A DNA stretch of 64,000 nucleotides from Campylobacter geochelonis (GCF_013201685.1 NZ_CP053844.1:806001-870000); one strand, 5' to 3'; shown: positions 53,904 through 63,834, counted from the first letter of the stretch. The notes: generated from the sequence alone by a model not told the origin. Translations and numbers: made by a program.

Positions 53904-55065
53904 AAAATATGGACTCGCGATTTTTACCCTTTATATGGTAACTAGCACGATATTTTTACTAGTTTTTTGTTTTATGTATTTTAAAATCGCAACGGCTAAA
54001 TTTGAGCGAGAAGTCAGCATGGAGCTTAAAACTGCCATGATGGAAATCGAGATGAGTTTTAGAAGTGGTGGCGATATAACAAATGCAAATTTAGATAAAA
54101 CCGATAAAGACATTAAAGAAAATATATTTAGTTTAAATGAGAAAAAATTTATAAAACAGGAATTTACACCACTAAATTTAGAAAAAATCAGAAAGAAAAA
54201 AGCTATAAGCGGACACATTTATAAGGATAAAAGCGATATTTATTATATAGATAAAATCAAGCCACATGGTCGCGATAGGATGTTGGGAAACACCTCATCA
54301 TACGAAGTTGTTTTAAAAAGCGATGGCTATAAAAAACATGTTGATGAACTTTTGCTTAAAATGGCTACGCTTTCGATGGTTTCGTTTTTTATCTTTTTTG
54401 TAATTTCGTATTTTATCGTTCAGTTATCATTTCGCCCACTTCTTGATAAAATTAACTCGCTAAATTCATTTATCACAGACACAACGCACGAGATAAACAC
54501 ACCTTTAAGCGTGATTTTGATGAGTATAGAACTTTTTGATGTAAATCCTAAAAAATACCTTTGTAACATAAAAACAGCTTCCAAAACACTCTCGATGCTT
54601 TATGATGACTTAGTAAAGCTAAATTTCGACTCAAGTATAAATAAAATCCAAAAGCTAAATTTAAAGAATTTGATAAGCGAAAGGGCGTTTTATTTTGAAT
54701 CTATGGCAAGCGAAAAAGGGCTTAAATTTGAACTAAATTTAGATGAAGTTTTTAAAGAAACAGATGAGGTTAAATTTAGTAAAATTATAGATAATCTTAT
54801 CTCAAATGCCACAAAATACAGTGATAAAAATAGCGTGATTGTTATAAATTTAGACTCTAATTCCTTGATTATACAAAACAGCGGAGAGGAAATTTTAAAA
54901 GAAAATTTAGATAAAATTTATGATAAATTCTCTCGTTTTAACAAAAGCAAAGGTGGTTTTGGCATAGGGCTTAGTTTGGTTAAAAGATACTGCGAGGATT
55001 TAGGATATAAAATCACTTGCACAAGCGAAAGCAAAATCACTAAATTTAGTATCAAATTTAACTAA
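53893..55065 (+). CDS. sensor histidine kinase
   Basis: A 390-aa membrane kinase. Two transmembrane helices (about 8-31 and 157-178) enclose a charged periplasmic sensor of about 125 residues. The dimerisation motif DTTHEINTPLSVI has H199; N, G1 and G2 boxes are KIIDNLISNATKYS, GFGIGLSLV. It overlaps its response regulator, so they form a pair. The periplasmic sensor and the adjacent secreted Met-rich proteins suggest an envelope or metal stress signal. Confidence 0.87.
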   Translation: MWFRKYGLAIFTLYMVTSTIFLLVFCFMYFKIATAKFEREVSMELKTAMMEIEMSFRSGGDITNANLDKTDKDIKENIFSLNEKKFIKQEFTPLNLEKIRKKKAISGHIYKDKSDIYYIDKIKPHGRDRMLGNTSSYEVVLKSDGYKKHVDELLLKMATLSMVSFFIFFVISYFIVQLSFRPLLDKINSLNSFITDTTHEINTPLSVILMSIELFDVNPKKYLCNIKTASKTLSMLYDDLVKLNFDSSINKIQKLNLKNLISERAFYFESMASEKGLKFELNLDEVFKETDEVKFSKIIDNLISNATKYSDKNSVIVINLDSNSLIIQNSGEEILKENLDKIYDKFSRFNKSKGGFGIGLSLVKRYCEDLGYKITCTSESKITKFSIKFN

Positions 55066-55234
55066 AACTTTTGGATAAATTTGGCAAAAGGCGCTAAAAG
55101 CTAAAAAGTATTGCAAATTTTAATATGATTTGTGCGCGAAAAATTATTTTTTTAAAATTTAACAAACGCCATTTTTAGCTTTGTTTATATGAATTTATAG
55201 TAAAATATCCACAAAATTTACAAAAAGCGAGTTT

Positions 55235-55855
55235 ATGGACGCACTACTACTAAACGAATACATCGGCATAGCCTCTGCCGCACTTAGTGGGTTTTTCTTT
55301 GCGGTTAAAAAAGAGTGCGATTGGCTTGGAATTTTTATAGCGGCATTTTTAACAGCACTTGGTGGGGGCATTATGCGCGATGTGCTTGTTGGAAGACCGG
55401 TTTACTCGTTTACTCACTATATGCCAGTGGTTCTTGTGATTTCAATGATGCTTTTAGCTATATTTTTAAAACTTTATAAAAAACGCCAACATTTAGAAGA
55501 TAAATTTATCTTTATTTTTACCGATGCGATTGATGTTGTGAGCTTTTCGATAGTCGGTTCAATCGTATCTTTGCAGTATGGATATAATATTTTTGGCGTG
55601 GTTTTGGTTGCGTTTGCAAATGGCGTTGGTGGTGGAATTTTGCGAGATGTGCTGCTAAATGAAGTTCCATGGCTTCTTAGAACTGGGCTTTATGGAAGTA
55701 TTAGCATGGCGATTGGGTTTATTTACTACTTTATGCATATGGCTGGATTTACGAATATGACGTGTGTTATGGCGCTTTTTACTTTTGGTATTATTTTTAG
55801 AATGGTTGCGTATTATAAAAAATGGCATTTGCCAACTTTAAAGGAAGATATATGA
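55235..55855 (+). CDS. TRIC/YicG-like membrane channel protein
   Basis: A 206-aa protein made of two tandem three-helix repeats, each with the glycine-rich motif: TALGGGIMRDVLVGRP (about 41-56) and ANGVGGGILRDVLLNEVP (about 127-144). This is the UPF0126/TRIC family; some members conduct monovalent cations, others have been linked to glycine uptake. argD begins within its last codons. Confidence 0.83.
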   Translation: MDALLLNEYIGIASAALSGFFFAVKKECDWLGIFIAAFLTALGGGIMRDVLVGRPVYSFTHYMPVVLVISMMLLAIFLKLYKKRQHLEDKFIFIFTDAIDVVSFSIVGSIVSLQYGYNIFGVVLVAFANGVGGGILRDVLLNEVPWLLRTGLYGSISMAIGFIYYFMHMAGFTNMTCVMALFTFGIIFRMVAYYKKWHLPTLKEDI

Positions 55856-57012
55856 ATTTTTTGATGGATACATATGCAAGAGTTGATATAGCTCTTGTAA
55901 AGGGCGAGGGCGCTAAAGTTTTTGATAGTAGTGGTAAAAATTACATAGATTTTGGTGGTGGTATCGGCGTTAGTTCGTTAGGATATGCAAACAAAAAGTT
56001 GGTAAAAACGATAGAAAAACAAGCAAAAAGTATTATTCATTCATCAAATTTATATCGTATTTTGCCTCAAGAAGAGCTTGCTAAAAAGATGAGTGAGCTG
56101 CTTGGATACGGCGTGTATGCGTTTTTTTGTAACTCTGGAGCAGAGGCAAATGAGTGTGCGATAAAGCTTGCTAGAAAGTATGGCGCGGTAAATTTTGATA
56201 CTAAAAAATATGAAATTCTAACTCTTAAAAACTCATTTCATGGTCGCACAATGGCTACTTTAAAAGCAACCGGACAGGATAAATTTCATCCAGAAATGTT
56301 TGCTCCTTATATTGATGGTTTTAAATTTTATGATGGAATCGATGAAATCATAGAAAATTTAGATGAAAAAACAGTCGCCGTTATGATAGAGCTAGTTCAA
56401 GGTGAGGGTGGCGTTAAGCCGCTTGATGTGCAAAAAGTGCAAAAACTAAGCCAAATTTTAGAAGAAAAAAAGATTCTTTTAATCACAGATGAGGTTCAAT
56501 GTGGCGTTTTTAGAACCGGTGAGTTTGTAACATCAAAACTTTATGGCATTAAGCCTGATATCATAACTTTTGCAAAAGGTTTAGCTGGTGGAGTGCCGAT
56601 AGGCGCTTGTTTAAGCAAAGAGCAAATTTTTAGCTATGGAGATCATGGAAGCACTTTTGGTGGGAATTTTCTCTCAACTGCTGCGGCAAATACAACGCTT
56701 TATGAGTTGAGCAAATTCAAAGCTAGCGGAAAACTTGATAAAAATATAAAAAGATTTACAAAATATCTCGATAAAATGGTAGAAAATCACCCTAACATTT
56801 TTGTTAGCCGAACTGGACTTGGACTTATGCAAGGGCTTGTTGTAAAAGATAGCTTAAATTTAGATCAAATTTATAAAAAAGCTTTAGAAAACGGACTTTT
56901 AGTGCTTAAATCTGGAAGCAACATAGTTCGCTTTTTACCACCTTTGACGATAAGCAAAGATGAGATAAAAGAGGGATTTAAAAGGTTTAAAGAAACATTA
57001 AATGAAATTTAG
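55852..57012 (+). CDS. argD: acetylornithine aminotransferase
   Basis: A 386-aa class III PLP aminotransferase of arginine synthesis. YIDFGGGIGVSSLGY, FFCNSGAEANECAIKLARKY, FHGRTMATLKATGQ, LITDEVQCGVFRTGEF and TFAKGLAGGVPIGA (catalytic Lys) are present. Start 55852 is chosen, behind AAGGAAG; the open frame extends 10 codons further but inside the channel gene without a ribosome site. It overlaps the MidA-like gene. Confidence 0.95.
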   Translation: MNFLMDTYARVDIALVKGEGAKVFDSSGKNYIDFGGGIGVSSLGYANKKLVKTIEKQAKSIIHSSNLYRILPQEELAKKMSELLGYGVYAFFCNSGAEANECAIKLARKYGAVNFDTKKYEILTLKNSFHGRTMATLKATGQDKFHPEMFAPYIDGFKFYDGIDEIIENLDEKTVAVMIELVQGEGGVKPLDVQKVQKLSQILEEKKILLITDEVQCGVFRTGEFVTSKLYGIKPDIITFAKGLAGGVPIGACLSKEQIFSYGDHGSTFGGNFLSTAAANTTLYELSKFKASGKLDKNIKRFTKYLDKMVENHPNIFVSRTGLGLMQGLVVKDSLNLDQIYKKALENGLLVLKSGSNIVRFLPPLTISKDEIKEGFKRFKETLNEI

Positions 57013-57982
57013 CGAATTTTTTAACTCTTGGCTTCACGAAAACTACTATAAAAAGGGTGTAAAAGTAGGAAAAGGTGGGGATTTTTACACTTCAGTTAGC
57101 GTTGGTTCGTTTTTTGGAATTTGTATCGCTAAAAAAATACTTAGCTTAAAAGATAAATTTAGTGGCAAAATTTCTATAGTAGAAATCGGTGCAAATGAAG
57201 GATATTTGCTCGCTGATATTGTGCAAGGAATTTATACGTTTGCGCCAAATTTGCTTAGTGATTTTGAGTTTTGTATCATCGAACCGCACGAGAATTTGCA
57301 AATTTTGCAAAAAAGAACTTTTCAAGAGCGTTTTGGCGATGATGTTTTGGTTGAAATTTTTAATAGTTTAAATAAGTGTGAGTTTAAAAATGCTATTTTT
57401 ATCTCAAACGAGCTAATTGACAGCTTTACTTGCGAAGTGGTTGATGATAAAAATATGCTTTTTATCGAGGATTTCAAGCCGGTATTTAAAAAAGCTGATG
57501 AAAAAACTCTAAATTTAGCCTTAAAATTTGGAATAAAAAAGGGCGAAATTCCACTAAATTTAGAAAGCTTTGTAAGTGAAATTTGCCAAAGTGCAGCTAA
57601 ATTTAGTTTTATAACATTTGATTATGGCGATATGTGGGCAAGGGGCGAGTTTAGCCTTAGAATTTATAACAAACACAGCGTTTATAACTTTTTTGAATGT
57701 GAGAATTTATCGCAGTTTTTCGGTAAAAGCGATATAACTTATGATGTAAATTTTGCTGTTTTAAAAGATATATTTTTGCAAAATGATGGTGTGAAATTTG
57801 AGAAATTTTGCTCGCAAGGCAGGGCGATTTTAGACTTTGGCGCTGTTGAAGTATTAGAACTTTTACTAGAAAAAGGCGGTGAAAACGCATATAAAAATGG
57901 AGCAAATCAACTAAAACGCCTAACTCACCCAGATGAGCTTGGGAGCAGGTTTAAGATGATTGAATTTAGCAAAGGAATATGA
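57002..57982 (+). CDS. MidA/NDUFAF7-like SAM-dependent methyltransferase
   Basis: A 326-aa protein with the family opening GKGGDFYTSVSVGSFFG, a SAM motif IVEIGANEGYLLADI near 60, FISNELIDSFTCEVV and ITFDYGDMW. The mitochondrial relative methylates an arginine of complex I; the bacterial target is not known. It overlaps argD by 11 bases and the next gene by 4. Confidence 0.82.
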   Translation: MKFSEFFNSWLHENYYKKGVKVGKGGDFYTSVSVGSFFGICIAKKILSLKDKFSGKISIVEIGANEGYLLADIVQGIYTFAPNLLSDFEFCIIEPHENLQILQKRTFQERFGDDVLVEIFNSLNKCEFKNAIFISNELIDSFTCEVVDDKNMLFIEDFKPVFKKADEKTLNLALKFGIKKGEIPLNLESFVSEICQSAAKFSFITFDYGDMWARGEFSLRIYNKHSVYNFFECENLSQFFGKSDITYDVNFAVLKDIFLQNDGVKFEKFCSQGRAILDFGAVEVLELLLEKGGENAYKNGANQLKRLTHPDELGSRFKMIEFSKGI

Positions 57983-58320
57983 TGAGAGTAGCAGTTGATT
58001 GCGAATGCAAGTTGTTACAAAGAAGTTTAGAGCTTTTTTTAGAGCAGTATTTAGTGAGCAAAGATGAGTGTGAGTTTGTAGTAAGTGATGATAAAAACAG
58101 GAGCTATAAAAATGTGTTTTTCATAGCAGATAACTCGCCATATCTAAGCTTGCCTTTTAGTAAAGATGAGCTTATACTCGCGCTTAGCAAGTATTATTAT
58201 ACGCTTTTAAACTCATCAAATTTAAGCGAAAAAAAAGTCAGTTTAGAGGATAAAATTTCACGAATTTGTGATGAATTTAAAGAAAATATTATAAAAACGA
58301 TAAGAGAGCATAATGGCTAA
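57979..58320 (+). CDS. conserved-looking protein of unknown function
   Basis: A 113-aa soluble protein, not recognised. It has an alternating strand/helix pattern in the first 70 residues and a charged helical C-terminus (DKISRICDEFKENIIKTIREH). It overlaps the MidA-like gene (ATGA) and rsmD (8 bases), so it is certainly within this operon. Confidence 0.65.
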   Translation: MMRVAVDCECKLLQRSLELFLEQYLVSKDECEFVVSDDKNRSYKNVFFIADNSPYLSLPFSKDELILALSKYYYTLLNSSNLSEKKVSLEDKISRICDEFKENIIKTIREHNG

Positions 58321-58879
58321 GTTATACACAACTATAAATAGTGGATTTTTAAAAGGTAAAAAGCTAGAACTTCCAAGTAGTGCTACTACAAGAAGCACAA
58401 AAGCGATAGTAAAAGGCTCATTTTTTGACTCATTTAGAGATGAGATTCGTGGGCGAGTTTTTATAGAGGTTTTTGGTGGAAGTGGAAGTATGGCAGCTGA
58501 AGCGCTTAGTAATGGCGCAAAAATGGCATATGCGATAGAAAAAGACAAAGATGCTTATACGATTTTAAGGCGAAATTTTAGCGCTTTGAGTGAGAATTTA
58601 GTAGCGATAAATGGCGATAGTTTTAAAAAAATCGATGAGCTTAAAAGCATAAAAGATGAGCTGATTATCTACATAGATCCGCCATTTAGCATTAGAAATG
58701 GGTTTGAAGATGTTTATGAAAAGGTTATAAATTTAGTGCTTAAATTTGAAGATAAAGATGTTTTTATCGTTGCGATCGAGCATATGAGCAGTGTTGAATT
58801 TAGTCAAAATATCGGTAAATTTAGCCTTTTAAAAAGTAAAAGATTTGGCACAACAACGCTAACTTACTACGTAAAATAA
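58313..58879 (+). CDS. rsmD: 16S rRNA guanine-966 N2-methyltransferase
   Basis: A 188-aa RsmD-type enzyme. GFLKGKKLELPSS with TRSTKAIVKGSFFDSF is the substrate-contact N-terminus, VFGGSGSMAAEALSNGA binds SAM and YIDPPF is the catalytic (D/N)PPY-type motif. It modifies the 30S head. Eighteen bases later the broken DUF2400 gene begins. Confidence 0.9.
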   Translation: MAKLYTTINSGFLKGKKLELPSSATTRSTKAIVKGSFFDSFRDEIRGRVFIEVFGGSGSMAAEALSNGAKMAYAIEKDKDAYTILRRNFSALSENLVAINGDSFKKIDELKSIKDELIIYIDPPFSIRNGFEDVYEKVINLVLKFEDKDVFIVAIEHMSSVEFSQNIGKFSLLKSKRFGTTTLTYYVK

Positions 58880-58896
58880 GGGATTTAAAAACGAAA

Positions 58897-59657
58897 ATGA
58901 AAAATTTAAAAGAGCTTTTAGACTATCATGCAAATTTAAAAAACTCTCAAGAAAACCTTTTTAACGCAGCCGATCCACTTTGGGTAGCGAGTAAATTTAA
59001 AGAGCCAAATATCGCTTTGATTTGCGCACTTTTTGCCTATGGAAATGCAAATTTGATAGTTAAATTTTTAAATTCACTCGATTTTAGTTTGCTTGATAAA
59101 AGCGATGATGAGATAAGAAAAACGCTTAAATCCCACAAATACCGCTTTCAAAGCGTTTTGGATGTGGCTGAGATTTTTATAACTATAAAACGCCTTAAAA
59201 ACGACTCAAACATCGAAGATATAGTTAGAAATGGGCTTGAAAAAGATGGCAAGATTATCGATGGAATCAGCGCTTTGTGCGAGAAAATTTACTCGCTTAA
59301 TCCTTATAGAAGCGATGGTTATGAATTTTTCTTTGGAAAAGTTGTAGAAAAAAACCAAAATCGCCATATAAACGTTATAATATGTTTTTAAGATGGATGG
59401 TTAGAGATAGCGATATTGATCTTGGGCTTTTTAAAAGTATCGATAAAAAAGAGCTTTTAATCCCGCTTGATGTGCATACTCATCGCGTTTCTTTGGCTAT
59501 CGGGCTAATTGAGCGAAAAAGCTATGATTTTGAGGCTGTAAGATTGCTTACAGATAAGCTAAAAGAATTTGATGAAAAAGATCCTATAAAGTATGATTTC
59601 GCGCTTTATAGGCTTGGACAAAGTGGCGAAATAAACGATATTTTAAAGGATATGTGA
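58897..59657 (+). pseudogene. DUF2400 (TIGR02757) family gene with a one-base frameshift in an A7 tract
   Basis: Frame 1 (58897-59391) encodes NLKELLDYHANLKNSQENLF through FGKVVEK and then drifts to a stop. Frame 3 (to 59657) has the conserved family end SPYKRYNMFLRWMVR, then LLIPLDVHTHRVSLAIGLI and KYDFALYRLG. Adding one A to the seven As at 59348-59354 would read VVEKKPKSPYKRYNMFLRW and restore a single chain of about 253 aa. Either the gene is decayed or phase-variable, or the base count is an error. The function is unknown; the family is related to HhH-GPD proteins. Confidence 0.85.
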
Positions 59658-60412
59658 TGGAATTTGAAATTTGGCAGTTTGGCGTATTTTTTGCAGCTGG
59701 GTTAATCGGCGGTTTTATAGATGCTATTGCTGGTGGTGGTGGTCTTATATGTTTACCGGCGCTTATGGCTATGGGAGTTCCGCCACACGCAGCACTTGCT
59801 ACAAACAAGCTTCAAGGAAGTTTTGGAACATTTACCGCGACTATGAACTTTGCAAAAAAAGGCTTTATAAATTTCAAAGAGCTTTTTGTAGGCATTGTTT
59901 GCACCTTTATAGGCGCTTGTATAGGGACTGTGCTTATACTTTTTATCGATGCTAAATTCTTAAAATTCCTAATCCCAGTTTTGCTACTAGCGATTTTTAT
60001 CTACACTATCTTTTCGCCAAAATTAGGGGAAGAAGATAGACAAGCAAAGCTAAGTTCAAAGACGTTTTATCTGCTTTTTGGGCTTGGACTTGGCTTTTAT
60101 GATGGCTTTTTTGGACCAGGGACTGGCTCGTTTTGGACGTTTGCCTTGGTTGGATTTTTAGGACTTGGTATGAAAAAAGCAGTCGCTCAAACAAAGGCTT
60201 TTAACTTTGTTTCAAACATCGTATCTTTAGCAGTTTTTATAGTTGGTGGGCAAATTTTATGGTTGGTTGGGCTTTTAATGGCGGTTGGTCAGATAGTTGG
60301 CGGATATCTTGGTTCAAATATGGTTATCAAAAAAGATGTTAAATTTATAAAAACCATGTTTTTGACTATGGTTGGACTAACGATTCTTAAGCTTATATAT
60401 GATTTTATATAG
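59657..60412 (+). CDS. TauE/SafE-type anion permease
   Basis: A 251-aa protein with about eight hydrophobic segments. The duplicated family motif appears as GLIGGFIDAIAGGGGLICLPAL near the start and GLGLGFYDGFFGPGTGSFW in the second half. Members export sulfite, sulfoacetate or similar anions; the substrate here is unknown. The ATG at 59657 overlaps the previous stop (TGATG) and follows AAAGGA; a GTG lies one codon before. Confidence 0.85.
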   Translation: MEFEIWQFGVFFAAGLIGGFIDAIAGGGGLICLPALMAMGVPPHAALATNKLQGSFGTFTATMNFAKKGFINFKELFVGIVCTFIGACIGTVLILFIDAKFLKFLIPVLLLAIFIYTIFSPKLGEEDRQAKLSSKTFYLLFGLGLGFYDGFFGPGTGSFWTFALVGFLGLGMKKAVAQTKAFNFVSNIVSLAVFIVGGQILWLVGLLMAVGQIVGGYLGSNMVIKKDVKFIKTMFLTMVGLTILKLIYDFI

Positions 60413-60501
60413 GTAAATAGGCTAAAACGGCTTTATTTAAATAAAATTTAACCTAAACTAAGGTAGAATAAGCTAAAATTTTAAATTAATTCGAGGTTTT
60501 T

Positions 60502-61185
60502 ATGTTAAAAGATATTTTTCTGTTTGCTGGCAGTTTGATTAGTTATAATCATACTTTTATTTATATTTTTCACTTTCTTTTGATTGTAGCGATAGTGGTT
60601 ATACTAGCTAAAATGGCTACAAAATCTATGCAACTTGTCCCTAGAGGCGCTCAAAATATAGTAGAGGCTTACTTAAGTGGAGTTTTATCTATAGGAAAAG
60701 ATGCTATGGGAAGTTATGAGTATTCAAGAAGATATCTACCTTTGATAGCAACTTTAGGACTTATTATTTTTATAGCTAACATTGTTGGTATGATACCTGG
60801 TTTTGAGGCTCCAACTGCTAGTTTGAACCTAACTTTAGCACTTACACTTTGTGTATTTATCTACTACCATATCGAAGGTATTAGAACTCATGGATTTTTT
60901 GCTTATATGAAGCATTTTATGGGTCCAGTTGCGGTTATGGCACCTTTGATGTTTGTTATAGAGATTATTTCACACTTTTCAAGGATAGTATCTCTGTCTT
61001 TCCGTCTTTTTGGAAACATCAGAGGGGATGATTTGTTCTTGCTGGTTATGTTAACGCTTGCGCCTTGGTTTGTTCCTATGGTTCCATATGCGCTACTTAC
61101 ATTTATGGCGATTTTACAAACATTTATCTTTATGGTTTTAAGTTATGTATATTTAGCTGGTGCGGTTGTCATAGACGAGCACTAA
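60502..61185 (+). CDS. atpB: ATP synthase F0 subunit a
   Basis: A 227-aa membrane subunit of the proton channel. The essential arginine is in LSFRLFGNIRGDDL, with TASLNLTLALTLCVF and the C-terminal LQTFIFMVLSYVYLAGAV helices. As in other Campylobacter it stands apart from the rest of the atp operon. A TAGAAT at 60464-60469 may be its -10 box. A small membrane protein gene follows after 4 bases. Confidence 0.95.
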   Translation: MLKDIFLFAGSLISYNHTFIYIFHFLLIVAIVVILAKMATKSMQLVPRGAQNIVEAYLSGVLSIGKDAMGSYEYSRRYLPLIATLGLIIFIANIVGMIPGFEAPTASLNLTLALTLCVFIYYHIEGIRTHGFFAYMKHFMGPVAVMAPLMFVIEIISHFSRIVSLSFRLFGNIRGDDLFLLVMLTLAPWFVPMVPYALLTFMAILQTFIFMVLSYVYLAGAVVIDEH

Positions 61186-61189
61186 GCTG

Positions 61190-61384
61190 ATGAGATATCT
61201 GCTACATTTTTTACTTGGTGCATCTTGGGCGATTTTCGTCTTGGGTGCGCTTTTTTATATACTTTTTTTACCAAATTTAAATTTCTTTTTTATGATAGCT
61301 TGTATGGTGCCGGGTGCTTTACTTATTTTTATATTTACACTTACTTTAGAAAATATCGAGCTTAAAAAGAAAAATATCTCTTAA
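61190..61384 (+). CDS. small two-pass membrane protein after atpB
   Basis: A 64-aa protein with two hydrophobic segments (about 4-26 and 30-52) and a charged tail (LENIELKKKNIS). It starts 4 bases after atpB, so it is translated from the same message. A comparable gene follows atpB in C. jejuni (Cj1203c). The function is not established; the position hints at assembly of the ATP synthase. Confidence 0.7.
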   Translation: MRYLLHFLLGASWAIFVLGALFYILFLPNLNFFFMIACMVPGALLIFIFTLTLENIELKKKNIS

Positions 61385-61446
61385 GTTTATCAAATTTAAA
61401 ACTTTTTATTGATACAATACATAATTAAAATTTTAAAAGGATTATG

Positions 61447-62865
61447 ATGTTTGAGACAGTTATCGGCTTAGAAGTTCACTGCCAACTAAATACAAAAACT
61501 AAAATTTTCTGTTCATGTTCTACAAGCTTTGGCGATAAGGCTAACACTCATGTTTGCCCTGTATGTTTGGCGCTTCCTGGTGCTTTGCCGGTTTTAAACA
61601 AGGCAGCGGTTTTGAAAGCTATAAGTTTTGGAACAGCGGTAAATGCAACTATAAACCAAAATTCGGTATTTGATAGAAAAAATTACTTTTATCCAGATCT
61701 TCCAAAAGCTTATCAAATTTCTCAGTTTACCATACCTATCGTTGAGCATGGCGAGCTTTTTATAAATGTTAATGGCGTTGAAAAACGCATAGGTATCACA
61801 AGAGCGCATTTAGAAGAAGATGCTGGTAAGAATAACCACGAGGACTCAAGAAGTTTAGTTGATTTAAACAGAGCTGGAACGCCTTTGCTTGAAATCGTAA
61901 GTGAGCCAGACATGAGAAGTAGCGATGAGGCGGTCGCTTATCTTAAAAAACTGCACTCGATTTTACGTTTTTTAAATATAAGCGATGCAAATATGCAAGA
62001 AGGAAGCTTTAGGTGTGATGTAAACGTCTCAATCCGCCCAAAAGGCGATGAAAAACTCTACACCAGAGTCGAAGTTAAAAACATAAATTCATTTAAATTT
62101 ATCCAAAAAGCTATCGAGTATGAAGTAGAGCGTCAAGTTTCGGCGTGGGAAGATGGCAAATATGATAAAGAAGTCTTTCAAGAAACCAGACTGTTTGATG
62201 CAAGTAACGGCACGACAAGATCAATGAGAGGCAAAGAAGATAGCGCTGAGTATAGATACTTCCCAGATCCAGACTTGTTGCCAGTTTTTATAACAGATGA
62301 GATGATGAAAGACGCAACACAAATTCCAGAGCTTCCTGATCAAAAAAGAGCTAGATATATAAGCGAGTTAGGTATTAAAGAAAACGATGCTGATGTACTA
62401 ATCTCAACTTATGAGAGCGCTAAGTATTTTGAAGACTTAATAAATGATAACCATGAGCCAAAACTGTGCGTTACATGGTTAAATGTCGAGCTTTTAGCGC
62501 GTTTAAAAAATGGCGCTACAATCGAAACAAGCCCAGTTGATAGCTCTAAAATGAATCAGCTTTTAACACGTATTGAAGATAAAACCATATCTCAAAAAGC
62601 GGCTAAAGATGTGCTTGACTATCTTATGGAGCGCGATGATAGCGTTGATAGCGTTATCGAAAAGCTTGGACTGAAACAAATCAGCGATGATGGCTCGATT
62701 TTAGCGGTGATTGATGATGTTTTAAATAAAAACCCAGATAAGGTAGCTGAGTATAAGAGTGGCAAAGATAAGCTTTTTGGCTTTTTTGTCGGTCAAGTGA
62801 TGAAAGAGGGCAAGGGCGCGTTTAACCCTGCTAAAGTAAATGAACTACTAAAGAAGAAAATCTGA
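61447..62865 (+). CDS. gatB: Asp/Glu-tRNA amidotransferase subunit B
   Basis: A 472-aa Gat[28 protein letters not shown], with the zinc cysteines, [35 protein letters not shown] and the YRYFPDPDL motif are canonical; the C-terminal tail ([20 protein letters not shown]) is the YqeY-like domain. Of two tandem ATGs, 61447 has better spacing from AAAAGGA. It overlaps gpsA by TGATG. gatA and gatC are not nearby. Confidence 0.95.
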   Translation: MFETVIGLEVHCQLNTKTKIFCSCSTSFGDKANTHVCPVCLALPGALPVLNKAAVLKAISFGTAVNATINQNSVFDRKNYFYPDLPKAYQISQFTIPIVEHGELFINVNGVEKRIGITRAHLEEDAGKNNHEDSRSLVDLNRAGTPLLEIVSEPDMRSSDEAVAYLKKLHSILRFLNISDANMQEGSFRCDVNVSIRPKGDEKLYTRVEVKNINSFKFIQKAIEYEVERQVSAWEDGKYDKEVFQETRLFDASNGTTRSMRGKEDSAEYRYFPDPDLLPVFITDEMMKDATQIPELPDQKRARYISELGIKENDADVLISTYESAKYFEDLINDNHEPKLCVTWLNVELLARLKNGATIETSPVDSSKMNQLLTRIEDKTISQKAAKDVLDYLMERDDSVDSVIEKLGLKQISDDGSILAVIDDVLNKNPDKVAEYKSGKDKLFGFFVGQVMKEGKGAFNPAKVNELLKKKI

Positions 62866-63755
62866 TGAAAATAGCAGTTATAGGCGCTGGTAAATGGGGA
62901 GAAGCCCTTTTTAACGCATTTAGCGAAAACAACGAGTGTGTTATCACATCAAGAACTAAAAAAAATATAAAAAATTTTGTAAATTTAAAGCAAGCTTTAG
63001 AGGCTGAGTATCTTGTGTTTTCGTTATCTACGCAGATAACTGCTAGTTGGCTTAAAGAAAATTTTATCAACAAAAATCAAAAAATCCTAATCGCTTCAAA
63101 AGGAATCGATGCAAAATCTGGTAAATTTTTAAACGAAATTTTTGAAGAGTATACCGATAGTTCGAATTTAACATTTCTTTCAGGACCATCATTTGCAAGT
63201 GAGGTTATGCAAAAGCTTCCTTGCGCCGTTGTCGTAAGCTCGAAAAATACAGCATTAGCTGCCACTTTTGCATCGTTTTTTCCAAGCTACATAAAAGCGT
63301 ATTGGGCGAGCGATGTTGTTGGCGCTGAAATTTGTGGTGCTTATAAAAATATAATCGCTATAGCAAGTGGGATTTGCGATGGGCTAAATTTAGGCAACAA
63401 CGCAAGAGCTAGTTTGATAGCTCGTGGGCTTGTAGAGATGAGCAGGTTTGGTAAATTTTTTGGCGCGCAAGATGATACATTCTTAGGTCTTAGTGGAGCT
63501 GGAGATTTGTTTTTAACCGCTTCAAGCGCACTTTCTAGAAACTATAGAGTTGGATTTGGTTTAGCAAAAGGCAAAAGCTTAGATGAGATTTTAAGCGAAC
63601 TTGGCGAGGTGGCTGAGGGTGTTTTAACCTCTAAAGCAGTCTTAAGTCTAGCCAACAAACACCAAATTTATACTCCTATCGCAACAGAAGTGGCTTTGAT
63701 AATGGATGGTAAAAATCCAAAAGATAGCATGATAGATTTGCTAAGAAAAAAGTAG
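62865..63755 (+). CDS. gpsA: glycerol-3-phosphate dehydrogenase [NAD(P)+]
   Basis: A 296-aa enzyme making sn-glycerol 3-phosphate for phospholipids. GAGKWGEALFNAF binds the nucleotide, IASKGID and LSGPSFASEV follow, GAYKNIIAIASGI carries the catalytic lysine and GLSGAGDLFLTASS is conserved. It overlaps the gatB stop. Confidence 0.95.
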   Translation: MKIAVIGAGKWGEALFNAFSENNECVITSRTKKNIKNFVNLKQALEAEYLVFSLSTQITASWLKENFINKNQKILIASKGIDAKSGKFLNEIFEEYTDSSNLTFLSGPSFASEVMQKLPCAVVVSSKNTALAATFASFFPSYIKAYWASDVVGAEICGAYKNIIAIASGICDGLNLGNNARASLIARGLVEMSRFGKFFGAQDDTFLGLSGAGDLFLTASSALSRNYRVGFGLAKGKSLDEILSELGEVAEGVLTSKAVLSLANKHQIYTPIATEVALIMDGKNPKDSMIDLLRKK

Positions 63756-63802
63756 TTTTAAACACGCTTTAAAACTTGCACCACTTTTAAGACTTCTATA
63801 TA

Positions 63803-63834
63803 TTAAATTTAATATTTTTTATTATTAAATTTAA
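63803..63834 (+). terminator. AT-only hairpin after gpsA
   Basis: TTAAATTTAATA and TATTAAATTTAA are perfect 12-base complements with an 8-base loop, 48 bases after the gpsA stop. With no G-C pairs it is a weak terminator candidate. Nothing else is seen before the window ends. Confidence 0.35.

Noticed and set aside
53241-55065. Firm naming of the two-component pair as CprR/CprS
   Set aside because: The layout is similar, but the neighbours differ from the C. jejuni locus and I could not align the sequences.
59671-59955. Tryptophan/cysteine-rich 94-codon frame
   Set aside because: It is a shifted-frame shadow of the TauE-like permease gene, which has clear family motifs.
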